Source of the DNA: Nitrospira sp.
Lineage (GTDB): Bacteria > Nitrospirota > Nitrospiria > Nitrospirales > Nitrospiraceae
DNA: 5,446 nt
Reading direction: 5' to 3'
Assembly (NCBI GenBank): GCA_015904045.1
Contig: JABMDG010000274.1
Coordinates: 1 to 5,446 of the forward strand
Shown in pieces: positions 1 through 5,446 of this stretch (positions are counted from its first letter, which is position 1; each line of letters starts with the position of its first letter). The notes under the pieces are model-generated. The model was not told where the DNA came from, ran no database searches, and saw only the letters and a list, made by a program, of their open reading frames with translations. Position numbers and translations under genes: made by a program.

Positions 1-1434
1 GACATCCTCGACCGTCGGCCCCTCGACAACCAGGAGATCCCGCACGTCCGGCGCGCCCAGTTCCTGACGCAGCCGTTGATCCACCTGTTTCTTGTCGTCC
101 GACAACGGGCTGAGACTCCCCACATCCTGCTCCCACAAGGGGGTATCAGACCATATCAGCACAGATGTCGCAAGAACCAGGATGATCACCGCCAGGACCG
201 ATCCCTTGCTCGACCAATCGCCCCGTCCCGGAAAGCCGTGCCGGATTTCTCTCGGCGCAAACCCCTGGCTGACGCACGCGGGCAGCACCCACCGGGTCAC
301 AAACGCTCCCGTCAGCAACCCTACGACGGCCAACAAGCCCAATTGGGCCAGAGCCGGATAGCCGGCCAGCAGCAGAGAAGAAAACCCGATCGCGGTCGTC
401 AGAATACCCAGGCGCATCGTCGGCCAGATGGCCTTCATGACGGCGTGGGCCGAATCGCGCGCCGTCATGTGGCTGAAGAGGTGGATGGGATAATCATCGA
501 CCACGCCCAACAAGGCGATGCCGAATCCCACGGTGATCCCGTGGACAAAGCCGAACCACCAATGCACGGCGATCATGCCGGCGATAATGCCGCTGGATAT
601 CGGGATCAAACTGAGCAGCACGAGCCTTGGCGACCGGTAACTGACCAGAAGAAACAGCAGCACCAGGGTTGCTGCGACCGTCGACAGGCGCCAGGCTTCA
701 GCCTCAATGGTGCGCTGAATCTCCACGGCAAATACACCGGGGCCGCTCAGGACGAGCCGGGCCGAGGCCCTGCGCGAGCTTGCCGCCTCGTGAAACTGCG
801 CCCGAATGGCCTGGTGAATCGATTCTTGCGCATCTGCGTCGAACCCGCTGACGCGCGTTTCGACCACGAGCAGGGCTCTGGTGTGATCAACCGACATCCA
901 CACTCCGCGATATTTTGTCGGCGGGTCCCACCCGGACCAGGATTGCACAATACCCAGCACTTCGCCTGTCGGATCGGACGGCACGGACTCCTTGATGAGC
1001 GGCGCGAGCGGCGAACGCAGATCGTCGAGACGCTGGTCGAGTGCACGGCGAAGCGAGGATTCGGAAAATCTGTCGGCCGTGACGGTTCGGCTGAGCAGAT
1101 AGCGAGAGCCGGTGATGACCGCTTGTTCTGCCTTCGACCAAGTCTGCGTGCCATTCCCGACAAAGCCGAAGCGCCCATCGGCGCGAAGTGACTCCCCCAA
1201 CGCCACGCTGATCGTGGCCAACTCGTCAGGCGGCGCGCCTTCCATAGCTAGGAGAATCAGCCGGCCTGACAGGCCGGTACGGACCTGCGACAGCAACAGC
1301 CGCTGCGTCGCCGTCGAGCCTTCAGGCAGCAGATCCCCCAACTCGCTATGTATGGACAGCCGGGTGGACACAAACCACAGGCCGCAGGCCATAATAGCCA
1401 GCCAGAGGGCCGGAACCCACCGGCGTCCGCTCAT
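1..1434 (-). CDS. MMPL/RND-family lipid exporter, ApeM-like (3' end cut by window edge)
   Basis: This is an inner-membrane proton-driven RND-superfamily exporter, probably moving the finished polyene lipid toward the outer membrane with the LolA-like protein encoded just upstream. The frame is open from ATG 1434 to base 1, giving 478 residues of an expected 750-800. Visible layout: TM1 at about residues 5-23; a periplasmic loop at about 24-248; TM2-TM6 packed in about 250-385; a cytoplasmic link; TM7 at about 411-428; then the start of the second periplasmic loop. TM4 carries GVVDDYPIHLF (310-320). Its D314-Y315 pair matches the proton-relay Asp-Tyr pair of MmpL3-type transporters. The motif after TM1 (ELGDLLP, 31-37) recurs after TM7 (DVGSLSP, 437-443), the internal duplication typical of RND proteins. 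The ATG overlaps the lolA-like stop as ATGA, and GAGGG lies 8 nt upstream. Substrate is inferred from context. Its C-terminal half, including TM10, is not visible. Confidence 0.93.
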   Translation of the reverse strand, partial: MSGRRWVPALWLAIMACGLWFVSTRLSIHSELGDLLPEGSTATQRLLLSQVRTGLSGRLILLAMEGAPPDELATISVALGESLRADGRFGFVGNGTQTWSKAEQAVITGSRYLLSRTVTADRFSESSLRRALDQRLDDLRSPLAPLIKESVPSDPTGEVLGIVQSWSGWDPPTKYRGVWMSVDHTRALLVVETRVSGFDADAQESIHQAIRAQFHEAASSRRASARLVLSGPGVFAVEIQRTIEAEAWRLSTVAATLVLLFLLVSYRSPRLVLLSLIPISSGIIAGMIAVHWWFGFVHGITVGFGIALLGVVDDYPIHLFSHMTARDSAHAVMKAIWPTMRLGILTTAIGFSSLLLAGYPALAQLGLLAVVGLLTGAFVTRWVLPACVSQGFAPREIRHGFPGRGDWSSKGSVLAVIILVLATSVLIWSDTPLWEQDVGSLSPLSDDKKQVDQRLRQELGAPDVRDLLVVEGPTVEDV

Positions 1435-2066
1435 GGCATGTGCCCTCGCGAGAGCCTCATGACTGACCGATCACCGTCCGGAAGGCGAATCGTGATGGAG
1501 TCGATCCGGCCTTCCGACCCGGAGAATTGGATGGAGTCGAGCATCGTTTTCCCGGCTGGATCGCGGGGACGAAGCTGAAGCACCCACTGCCGCCGGTTTC
1601 CGCTGAGCGCCGTCTCATAGTGCCGCTTCAGCAACGCGGCATCGCCGGTCACACCGGCTCGAAACGCTTCGACGAATCCGCGCAGCGCCGGATAATCGTC
1701 CAGCGAAATGGTTCGCTTCACCTGCTTCCGCTCGCTCTCGAAGGTGACCACATCTCCCTCGACCACATAGCGTTCACGAGAAGGTTCCAGCACGTCTTTT
1801 TCCAACCGCGACGGAGGTGAGAATCGCAACACCCCGCGCGCGACAATCGGTTTCGTCAAGAGGGACGAATACGTCTCTTCTTCGAACACCACCGAGGGCT
1901 CTCGCTCTTCTTTGAGCGACGCGGCCACCTGCTCGACGGTCCACTCGGTGCTCGGTGGTTCACGCTGAGAGGGAGAAGGATCGGGGTTGGCCCCGACCGC
2001 CTGTGCGGACGACAGCAGGAGGCATCCGGATAAGATGAGGCTAACGGTATTCGTCCCAATAATCAT
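1431..2066 (-). CDS. LolA-like periplasmic outer-membrane lipid carrier, ApeL-like
   Basis: This is a predicted periplasmic protein of 211 residues, similar to the LolA-type carriers that pair with MMPL exporters in aryl polyene clusters. By analogy it would carry the hydrophobic product across the periplasm. The N-terminus (about 1-23, ending SSAQA) is a signal sequence with a probable signal peptidase I site after AQA. The mature part has the family hallmarks: KPIVARGVLRFSPPSRLEKD (72-91), followed by VVEGDVVTFES (101-111) as beta strands of the half-barrel. The ATG at 2066 was chosen because it sits just before the hydrophobic core. It overlaps the acyltransferase end by 26 nt. No good Shine-Dalgarno is evident; GGAGA lies 15 nt upstream. 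An in-frame ATG at 2123 would add 19 residues with an HRR stretch, giving the signal the basic n-region that the short form lacks. LSGC at residues 12-15 resembles a lipobox, but the hydrophobic run continues past the Cys. The gene ends in an ATGA overlap with the MMPL gene. Confidence 0.85.
   Translation of the reverse strand: MIIGTNTVSLILSGCLLLSSAQAVGANPDPSPSQREPPSTEWTVEQVAASLKEEREPSVVFEEETYSSLLTKPIVARGVLRFSPPSRLEKDVLEPSRERYVVEGDVVTFESERKQVKRTISLDDYPALRGFVEAFRAGVTGDAALLKRHYETALSGNRRQWVLQLRPRDPAGKTMLDSIQFSGSEGRIDSITIRLPDGDRSVMRLSRGHMP
1443..1447 (-). promoter_or_regulatory. Ribosome binding site of the MMPL gene
   Basis: GAGGG on the coding strand sits 8 nt before ATG 1434, inside the last codons of the lolA-like gene. 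It supports the ATGA-overlap start of the exporter and points to translational coupling of the carrier and exporter genes. Confidence 0.6.
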
Positions 2067-2937
2067 AGAAGTTGAACCAATTCTCCGGTGCGCGGCGGCA
2101 ATAGTCTGCAAGACGGTCGGCATACCGTTGCACGGCCTGATTTATATCGACATCCCGCCGGTCATGAGATGATGGCGCCTCCAGACTGAACGATTCAAGA
2201 TGGATCTCATAGCGATTCCCGCCCCGGTAGAGCCCGAAAAACAGCAGAACCGGCGCCCGGGTCACATGGGCCAAGCGGATCGGCCCAGTCGGAAACCGGG
2301 CTTCCCTGCCAAAGAACTTGCATGCGACGGTCTGGTCATTCTGCGTTACGCGATCGCCCATCACCCCGACAATCCCGCCTCCGTCCAGACATTCTTTCAC
2401 CTGCAACATCGTCTCCACTCCGCCGACTTGAATCACCGTTCCCGCGACCGCGGGGTTCAATTCCTGGATGAGGCTCCGAACCATCGGGGCATTCTGCTCA
2501 TCCATAAGCACTCGGATATCGAGCTGCCCCCGAAAAATCCCTACCGCCCGTACCACCTCGAAACTGCCAAGATGCGCCCCGAGCAGCACACAGCCTTGTC
2601 CTTTGGCCAGTTCCCGGTCGAGCACGTCCAAACCATGAAACTGAACGTCGAAGGGAGCAAGCTGCGCACGAAGGAAATAGAGGCGGTCCAGTATCGTGGA
2701 TGCGAAGACGTGATAATGGCGGAATAACTCCGTCCAACTGGCCGGACGGCCCAGGACCCGTTCACGGAATCGCGCGACTGCGCGGCGAGCGGCCCCGGAG
2801 CTCAGCAAGAAATACCCACAAATGGGATAGAGCAGGACACGCGCTACCGGACGGCCGAGCGACTCCGCCGCCCAGATCATGGCCCGAGCGCCGATGGGGC
2901 TGCCGCGTTCCGGTTGCTGTTGCCACGCGAGACTCAC
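2041..2937 (-). CDS. LpxL/HtrB-family acyltransferase, ApeJ acyltransferase-domain-like
   Basis: This is a 298-residue membrane-associated acyltransferase of the lipid A lauroyl/myristoyl transferase superfamily. In APE-type clusters such enzymes are thought to attach the polyene acyl group to its lipid or sugar anchor at the inner membrane. Seen: an N-terminal hydrophobic segment with LLYPICGYFLL (35-45); the catalytic HX4E motif in LGAHLGSFEV (119-128), with H122 and E127; GVMGDRV (191-197); and a C-terminal WFNFYDYW (287-294) typical of the polyene-cluster branch. The start is taken as GTG 2937, which overlaps the dehydratase stop as GTGA. The next ATG, 19 codons on, would remove WQQQPERGSPIG, which fits the start of this family. 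An in-frame ATG farther upstream at 3015 would run 82 nt into the dehydratase gene. Length is normal for a stand-alone LpxL-like enzyme, so the glycosyltransferase domain fused to it in Proteobacterial ApeJ is absent. A lipid A acyltransferase role is less likely given the context. Confidence 0.9.
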   Translation of the reverse strand: MSLAWQQQPERGSPIGARAMIWAAESLGRPVARVLLYPICGYFLLSSGAARRAVARFRERVLGRPASWTELFRHYHVFASTILDRLYFLRAQLAPFDVQFHGLDVLDRELAKGQGCVLLGAHLGSFEVVRAVGIFRGQLDIRVLMDEQNAPMVRSLIQELNPAVAGTVIQVGGVETMLQVKECLDGGGIVGVMGDRVTQNDQTVACKFFGREARFPTGPIRLAHVTRAPVLLFFGLYRGGNRYEIHLESFSLEAPSSHDRRDVDINQAVQRYADRLADYCRRAPENWFNFYDYWDEYR

Positions 2938-3260
2938 ATCCGTTCCGTCGATGCCGCATGGGCAGGCGCCAATGCGATCGTGCCGGAAGCCACACGCCTT
3001 GTGCCGACCCTGCACGAAAATGCGGCCTCTGTGGCCCCGTCCAGATCCACGTGTATCGTCACCATCTCACCGGGCTTCAGAGGAGAGGAAAACTTCACCA
3101 GAGGCAATCCCGTCACCGACTGGACACCCCCCGAGACTTCTCGCACGATGCTCAACACTTCGTCGAGCAACACCACACCCGGCACGACCGGATGGCCGGG
3201 GAAATGTCCCGCGAGCGACGGATGATTCTGGGGGATCGAGACCGTTCGGTTATACTCCAT
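2934..3260 (-). CDS. Short FabZ-like 3-hydroxyacyl-ACP dehydratase, ApeI-like
   Basis: This 108-residue hot-dog-fold protein is predicted to dehydrate 3-hydroxyacyl-ACP to trans-2-enoyl-ACP, which in a polyene pathway creates each conjugated double bond in the cytoplasm. The diagnostic motif is GHFPGHPVVPGVVLLDEVL (18-36). H19 is the expected catalytic histidine. D33, 14 residues later, occupies the acidic position that is Glu in FabZ and Asp in FabA. The protein is shorter than housekeeping FabZ (about 140-150 residues) and matches the compact ApeI type, which usually works as a heterodimer with a second dehydratase (ApeP); that partner is not in the window. The ATG at 3260 is well supported by GGGGAG 7 nt upstream. 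It overlaps the ligase end by 11 nt, and its stop overlaps the next gene's GTG start. Confidence 0.9.
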   Translation of the reverse strand: MEYNRTVSIPQNHPSLAGHFPGHPVVPGVVLLDEVLSIVREVSGGVQSVTGLPLVKFSSPLKPGEMVTIHVDLDGATEAAFSCRVGTRRVASGTIALAPAHAASTERM

Positions 3261-4596
3261 GGCCGTTCTCCCCTATCCACTGCCGAGCCAGTTCCTGTAC
3301 GGCTTCACGCGGCAACTTCCCGGTGGCGTTCCGCGGCAAACTGGGCACACAGACCAACGGACGAGGCAGGAATACCGGATCGAGGTGCGCCCGCAGCGCG
3401 CGCTGGATCTCCTCGCTGGTCCTTCCGGGAGCCACCACAAACGCCATCAGCCTGGTCACGAGGCCGGCATCCTCATCCGGCAGGAAAAAGATCCCGTCTT
3501 GCACGCCGTCGATCTGCAGCAACGTTTGGTTCAAGTCACCAAGGGACACACGATGACCCGCGACATTTACCTGCTCCGCTTCCCGGCCATACAGGAAGAA
3601 CGCCCCCCCCGACTCAACCGTCACACGATCCGGCACCGGAACGGGCTCCGGTAGATACCACGCCTGGACCGTACAAGAGTCCCGATCCTGCACGACACAG
3701 ACCCCCTCCAACGGCTTCCAGCGATCGCCCTCGACCGTGCGACGCTCGGCGACACTGCCCGCCTCGGCAAACCCGAAGATCTCATGCACGTCCGATTGGA
3801 ACATCCGCTCGGCTTCTTGTGCCAAGGGCCTCCCAAGCGGGGCGGTCGCGGAGAGGATCAGCCCACCGGCCGGAACATGCATACGTTCGGCAACGCAGGC
3901 ACGCAAGTGCAATGGTGTGGTAATCAGCATCCATCGGCCGGCAATATCGGCCAACACGCTCCGGATATCGGCCGGAAACAGCGGTCGACCGGCATACATG
4001 GCCACCCCGTGCATCAGCGGCAACATCACGGATGCTTCCAGGCCGAACATATGTTGGTGCGGAACAGTCGCGACCACTCCGATACGATCCCCCCCTTTGA
4101 TGCCCAGCCTTGCTCCCGTCGCCTGGGCCACACCAGTCAAGGCTCCCCACGTTTTCTTATTCGGCACCGGATGGCCGGTGCTGCCGGAGGTGAACGCAAT
4201 CGCCACCACTTGATTCAGAGGCACCAGTGGAATGTGCTTCGGCCAGGGCGCCTCACCAGTTTTCGAGAGAATCGGCACCGCATCGAGCCCCTCGATCCGA
4301 TCGTCATGATCCGTGAGGACATAGCTGCCGGGGTAATCGCCGGCAAGGCGGCGGAGAGCTTCAGGCGCTCGGCGTTGGGGAAGCAGCGTGAGCTGGCCCC
4401 GCAGAATCGCCGCGGCGAATCCCACCAAGAATGCGTAGCGGCTGTCCGCAAGATTGAGCACGGTGGGCCGATCCGGCAACGAATCCGCAAGAGCGGTCAC
4501 GTCGGCCAGGAATTGACGGGCGGTGTGTGTCTGCCCTGGTTGCCAGGCCACCACATCGTCCGAATTGTAGGGACCGATCAATGGGGTATCGTGCAT
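3250..4596 (-). CDS. AMP-binding aryl/acyl-ACP (CoA) ligase, ApeH-like
   Basis: This is a 448-residue adenylate-forming enzyme expected to activate the starter acid with ATP and pass it to an ACP phosphopantetheine. In APE pathways the starter is a 4-hydroxybenzoate-type aryl acid. Core motifs seen: A3 phosphate loop FTSGSTGHPVPNKK (135-148); A4-like PHQHMFGL (179-186); A5-like EIFGFAEAG (272-280); A7/A8 region YGREAEQVNVAGHRVSLGDL (336-355); and A10 PRNATGK (421-427), with K427 as the probable catalytic lysine. The usual TGD just before the GR motif is replaced by FFLYGR, a reduced form that I associate with the ApeH branch. The protein is shorter than standard acyl-CoA synthetases (about 500-550) through a short N-terminal region. 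ATG 4596 lies 13 nt after the ACP stop; a longer in-frame opening to 4743 runs antiparallel in frame through the ACP gene and is not native. Actual substrate is unknown. Confidence 0.9.
   Translation of the reverse strand: MHDTPLIGPYNSDDVVAWQPGQTHTARQFLADVTALADSLPDRPTVLNLADSRYAFLVGFAAAILRGQLTLLPQRRAPEALRRLAGDYPGSYVLTDHDDRIEGLDAVPILSKTGEAPWPKHIPLVPLNQVVAIAFTSGSTGHPVPNKKTWGALTGVAQATGARLGIKGGDRIGVVATVPHQHMFGLEASVMLPLMHGVAMYAGRPLFPADIRSVLADIAGRWMLITTPLHLRACVAERMHVPAGGLILSATAPLGRPLAQEAERMFQSDVHEIFGFAEAGSVAERRTVEGDRWKPLEGVCVVQDRDSCTVQAWYLPEPVPVPDRVTVESGGAFFLYGREAEQVNVAGHRVSLGDLNQTLLQIDGVQDGIFFLPDEDAGLVTRLMAFVVAPGRTSEEIQRALRAHLDPVFLPRPLVCVPSLPRNATGKLPREAVQELARQWIGENGHGV
3268..3273 (-). promoter_or_regulatory. 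Ribosome binding site of the dehydratase gene
   Basis: On the coding strand GGGGAG is followed by 7 nt and then ATG at 3260. It lies inside the last codons of the ligase gene and is the clearest Shine-Dalgarno sequence in the window. It fixes the dehydratase start and suggests that this gene is translated efficiently despite overlapping its neighbour. Confidence 0.75.
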
Positions 4597-4609
4597 AACC
4601 CCGCCACGA

Positions 4610-4882
4610 TCACTTGGTGCGGTGTTTTTCGACGGCGTTGGCCAACGCCCGCAGGGACGAAAAGATCGTTTTGATCTCCGGATCGCTTGACTTGAGCTGA
4701 TAGCCGTAGGTTTGTGAAATGGCGAGGGACAGCTCCAACGCATCGATTGAATCGAGCCCCAGTCCTTCGCCGAACAGGGGCGCTTCAGGTTGGATCGAGA
4801 CCGGATCGATCTTGAGCTTGAGCGTCTGCACGATCAGCTTGGCAAGATCCGGTTCAAGCGTCGGAGATCCTGGACGTGTCAT
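4610..4882 (-). CDS. Acyl carrier protein, ApeE-like
   Basis: This is a 90-residue carrier protein that holds the growing polyene or its starter as a thioester on a 4'-phosphopantetheine arm in the cytoplasm. The attachment motif is FGEGLGLDSIDALEL (37-51), with S45 as the modified serine. The preceding PLFGEGL and the following SLAISQTYGYQL fit the polyene-cluster type of ACP rather than housekeeping AcpP, which is shorter and usually has GADSLDTVEL here. The ATG at 4882 overlaps the methyltransferase stop as ATGA; AAGGA lies 12 nt upstream, rather distant, so translation may rely on coupling. A phosphopantetheinyl transferase is required but none is seen here. APE clusters normally carry two ACPs; only this one is visible. 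Confidence 0.92.
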   Translation of the reverse strand: MTRPGSPTLEPDLAKLIVQTLKLKIDPVSIQPEAPLFGEGLGLDSIDALELSLAISQTYGYQLKSSDPEIKTIFSSLRALANAVEKHRTK

Positions 4883-5446
4883 GGTTGATTACCGTCCTTC
4901 ACCGCCCGATAATCCCGAAGCAGGCCGCTGAACCATTCTTTCACGGTACAGTTCTGAAAACCGGTTTCCTTCAATGCCCCGACGATCGTTTCCGGTGGCA
5001 CACACTGTTCCGTCGTTTCCCACCAATAGGCCATCAGTGTCTTCATGTCTTGATTGCCGGTCCCGGCGGCAAATGCAACGCCTAACAGACTCTTAATATA
5101 GAACCGCGACAGGTGAAGCACCAGCGCGGATCGCGGGCGTGAGATCTCCAGCAAGAGCACGATCCCACCCGGCTTCAGGACGCGGCGATACTCAGCAAAG
5201 GCGCCTCTGAGGTCCGGCACGTGCCGGAGCGCGTACCCCATGCTCAGAAAATCGAAGTACCCGTCGGGAAACGGCAGATGCTCTCCCACTCCACGCACCA
5301 GGCTGCGGCACAGTCCCCTCTGCGCTTCACGCAACATACCGATGCTGGGATCGAGCACGAAGACTGAGCCGGACTGTCCGGCCAGATCCGCCGCACACTG
5401 CATGACCAACCCGGTCCCGCAGGCGACATCCAGCACCTTCATGCCG
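4879..5446 (-). CDS. UbiE-like class I SAM-dependent methyltransferase (5' end cut by window edge)
   Basis: The visible 188 residues belong to a Rossmann-fold S-adenosylmethionine methyltransferase resembling UbiE/COQ5. The frame stays open past the right edge. The ATG at 5442 lies directly inside motif I, so it is an internal Met and not the start; about 50 N-terminal residues are probably missing. Counting from that Met: motif I VLDVACGTGL (3-12); an acidic residue ending beta 2 (D31); GEHLPFPDGYFDFLSMGYAL (53-72); and RVLKPGGIVLLLEISRP (87-103). The C-terminal part has YWWETTEQCVPPETI (139-153), a substrate-side region that differs from housekeeping UbiE. In place of ubiquinone or menaquinone methylation, the operon position directly before the ACP suggests methylation of the aryl head group or of an ACP-bound intermediate. 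The acceptor atom cannot be told from the sequence. Confidence 0.9.
   Translation of the reverse strand, partial: GMKVLDVACGTGLVMQCAADLAGQSGSVFVLDPSIGMLREAQRGLCRSLVRGVGEHLPFPDGYFDFLSMGYALRHVPDLRGAFAEYRRVLKPGGIVLLLEISRPRSALVLHLSRFYIKSLLGVAFAAGTGNQDMKTLMAYWWETTEQCVPPETIVGALKETGFQNCTVKEWFSGLLRDYRAVKDGNQP

Larger units (their letters stand above)
1..5446 (-). other. Internal segment of an aryl-polyene-like (APE/flexirubin/xanthomonadin type) biosynthesis and export operon
   Basis: Seven same-strand genes abut or overlap with no gap above 13 nt, so they very probably form one polycistronic unit. What is seen: UbiE-like methyltransferase, ACP, AMP ligase, ApeI-like dehydratase, LpxL-like acyltransferase, LolA-like carrier and MMPL exporter, in that order of transcription. 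From known families: the order ACP, ligase (ApeH), dehydratase (ApeI), acyltransferase (ApeJ), LolA-like (ApeL), MMPL (ApeM) is the signature of APE clusters, which make conjugated aryl polyenes anchored in the outer membrane as antioxidant pigments. Inference: the ketosynthases, ketoreductase, further ACPs and the phosphopantetheinyl transferase lie outside both edges. No glycosyltransferase, thioesterase or ApeG-like gene occurs here. Alternatives are a dialkylresorcinol/flexirubin hybrid or another outer-membrane polyketide lipid. No core synthase is visible to settle this. Confidence 0.78.

Noticed and set aside
76..1191. Long plus-strand reading frame (371 residues)
   Set aside because: It is antisense to the MMPL gene, rich in Arg, His, Gln and Pro, has no recognisable domain, and arises from codon bias of the minus-strand gene.
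1261..1277. Perfect 7-bp inverted repeat with a 3-nt loop, considered as a terminator or REP-like element
   Set aside because: It lies inside the MMPL coding sequence, has no T tract on either strand, is not repeated elsewhere in the window, and is explained by GC-rich codons (Thr-Gly-Leu-Ser-Gly-Arg).
2200..2727. Plus-strand reading frame (175 residues)
   Set aside because: It is antisense to the acyltransferase, including its HX4E catalytic region; no domain or ribosome site supports it.
2700..3923. Long plus-strand reading frame (407 residues)
   Set aside because: It crosses three well-supported minus-strand genes and has a low-complexity Arg/Pro/His composition typical of antisense frames in GC-rich DNA.
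3784..4674. Plus-strand reading frame (296 residues)
   Set aside because: It is antisense to the ligase and ACP, with no motif and a composition typical of a shadow frame.
4597..4743. N-terminal extension of the ligase reading frame
   Set aside because: It overlaps the conserved ACP gene, including its C-terminal helices. The extension is Ser/Arg/Pro-rich without homology, and ATG 4596 directly after the ACP stop fits the operon.
5440..5442. ATG as the start of the methyltransferase
   Set aside because: It falls at the beginning of SAM motif I, leaving no room for the N-terminal helix of the fold, and the frame continues open through the window edge.
1..5446. CRISPR array, tRNA, rRNA, insertion sequence or attachment site
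   Set aside because: No regularly spaced direct repeats, cloverleaf-like segments, transposase motifs or terminal inverted repeats were seen; overlapping coding genes fill essentially the whole window.

Overview
The window looks like a Gram-negative (outer-membrane-bearing) bacterium with a fairly high G+C content, judged by eye at about 60%. The evidence is a LolA-like periplasmic lipid carrier, an LpxL-like inner-membrane acyltransferase and an RND/MMPL exporter encoded together. The phylum cannot be read from this sequence alone. The low-GC Bacteroidota, a common host of related flexirubin-type clusters, look unlikely.

All seven genes are on the minus strand and read from right to left as one very compact transcription unit that is cut by both window edges. 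In order of transcription they are: a UbiE-like SAM methyltransferase (5' end missing, 5446-4879), an acyl carrier protein (4882-4610), an acyl/aryl adenylate-forming ligase (4596-3250), a short FabZ/ApeI-like 3-hydroxyacyl-ACP dehydratase (3260-2934), an LpxL/HtrB-like acyltransferase (GTG start, 2937-2041), a LolA-like carrier with a signal peptide (2066-1431), and an MMPL-family exporter (1434 to the left edge, 3' end missing). Neighbouring genes overlap by 4 to 26 nt, apart from a 13-nt gap between the ACP and the ligase. No promoter, terminator, RNA gene, mobile element or CRISPR array was seen, and no gap reaches 300 nt.

The gene set and order match the middle of an aryl polyene (APE)/flexirubin/xanthomonadin-type type II polyketide cluster. 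The probable division of labour is as follows. The ligase activates an aryl or acyl starter and loads it on the ACP. The dehydratase makes the conjugated double bonds, together with ketosynthase and ketoreductase genes expected outside the window. The methyltransferase decorates the head group or chain. The acyltransferase joins the polyene to a lipid or sugar anchor. The LolA-like protein and MMPL exporter move the lipid to the outer membrane. Compared with the Ape layout known from Proteobacteria, this stretch is pared down: the acyltransferase carries no glycosyltransferase domain, no thioesterase gene lies between the acyltransferase and lolA, no small ApeG-like membrane protein precedes the ligase, and only one ACP is visible. 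The product is therefore uncertain, and the cluster may be a divergent APE-like system.
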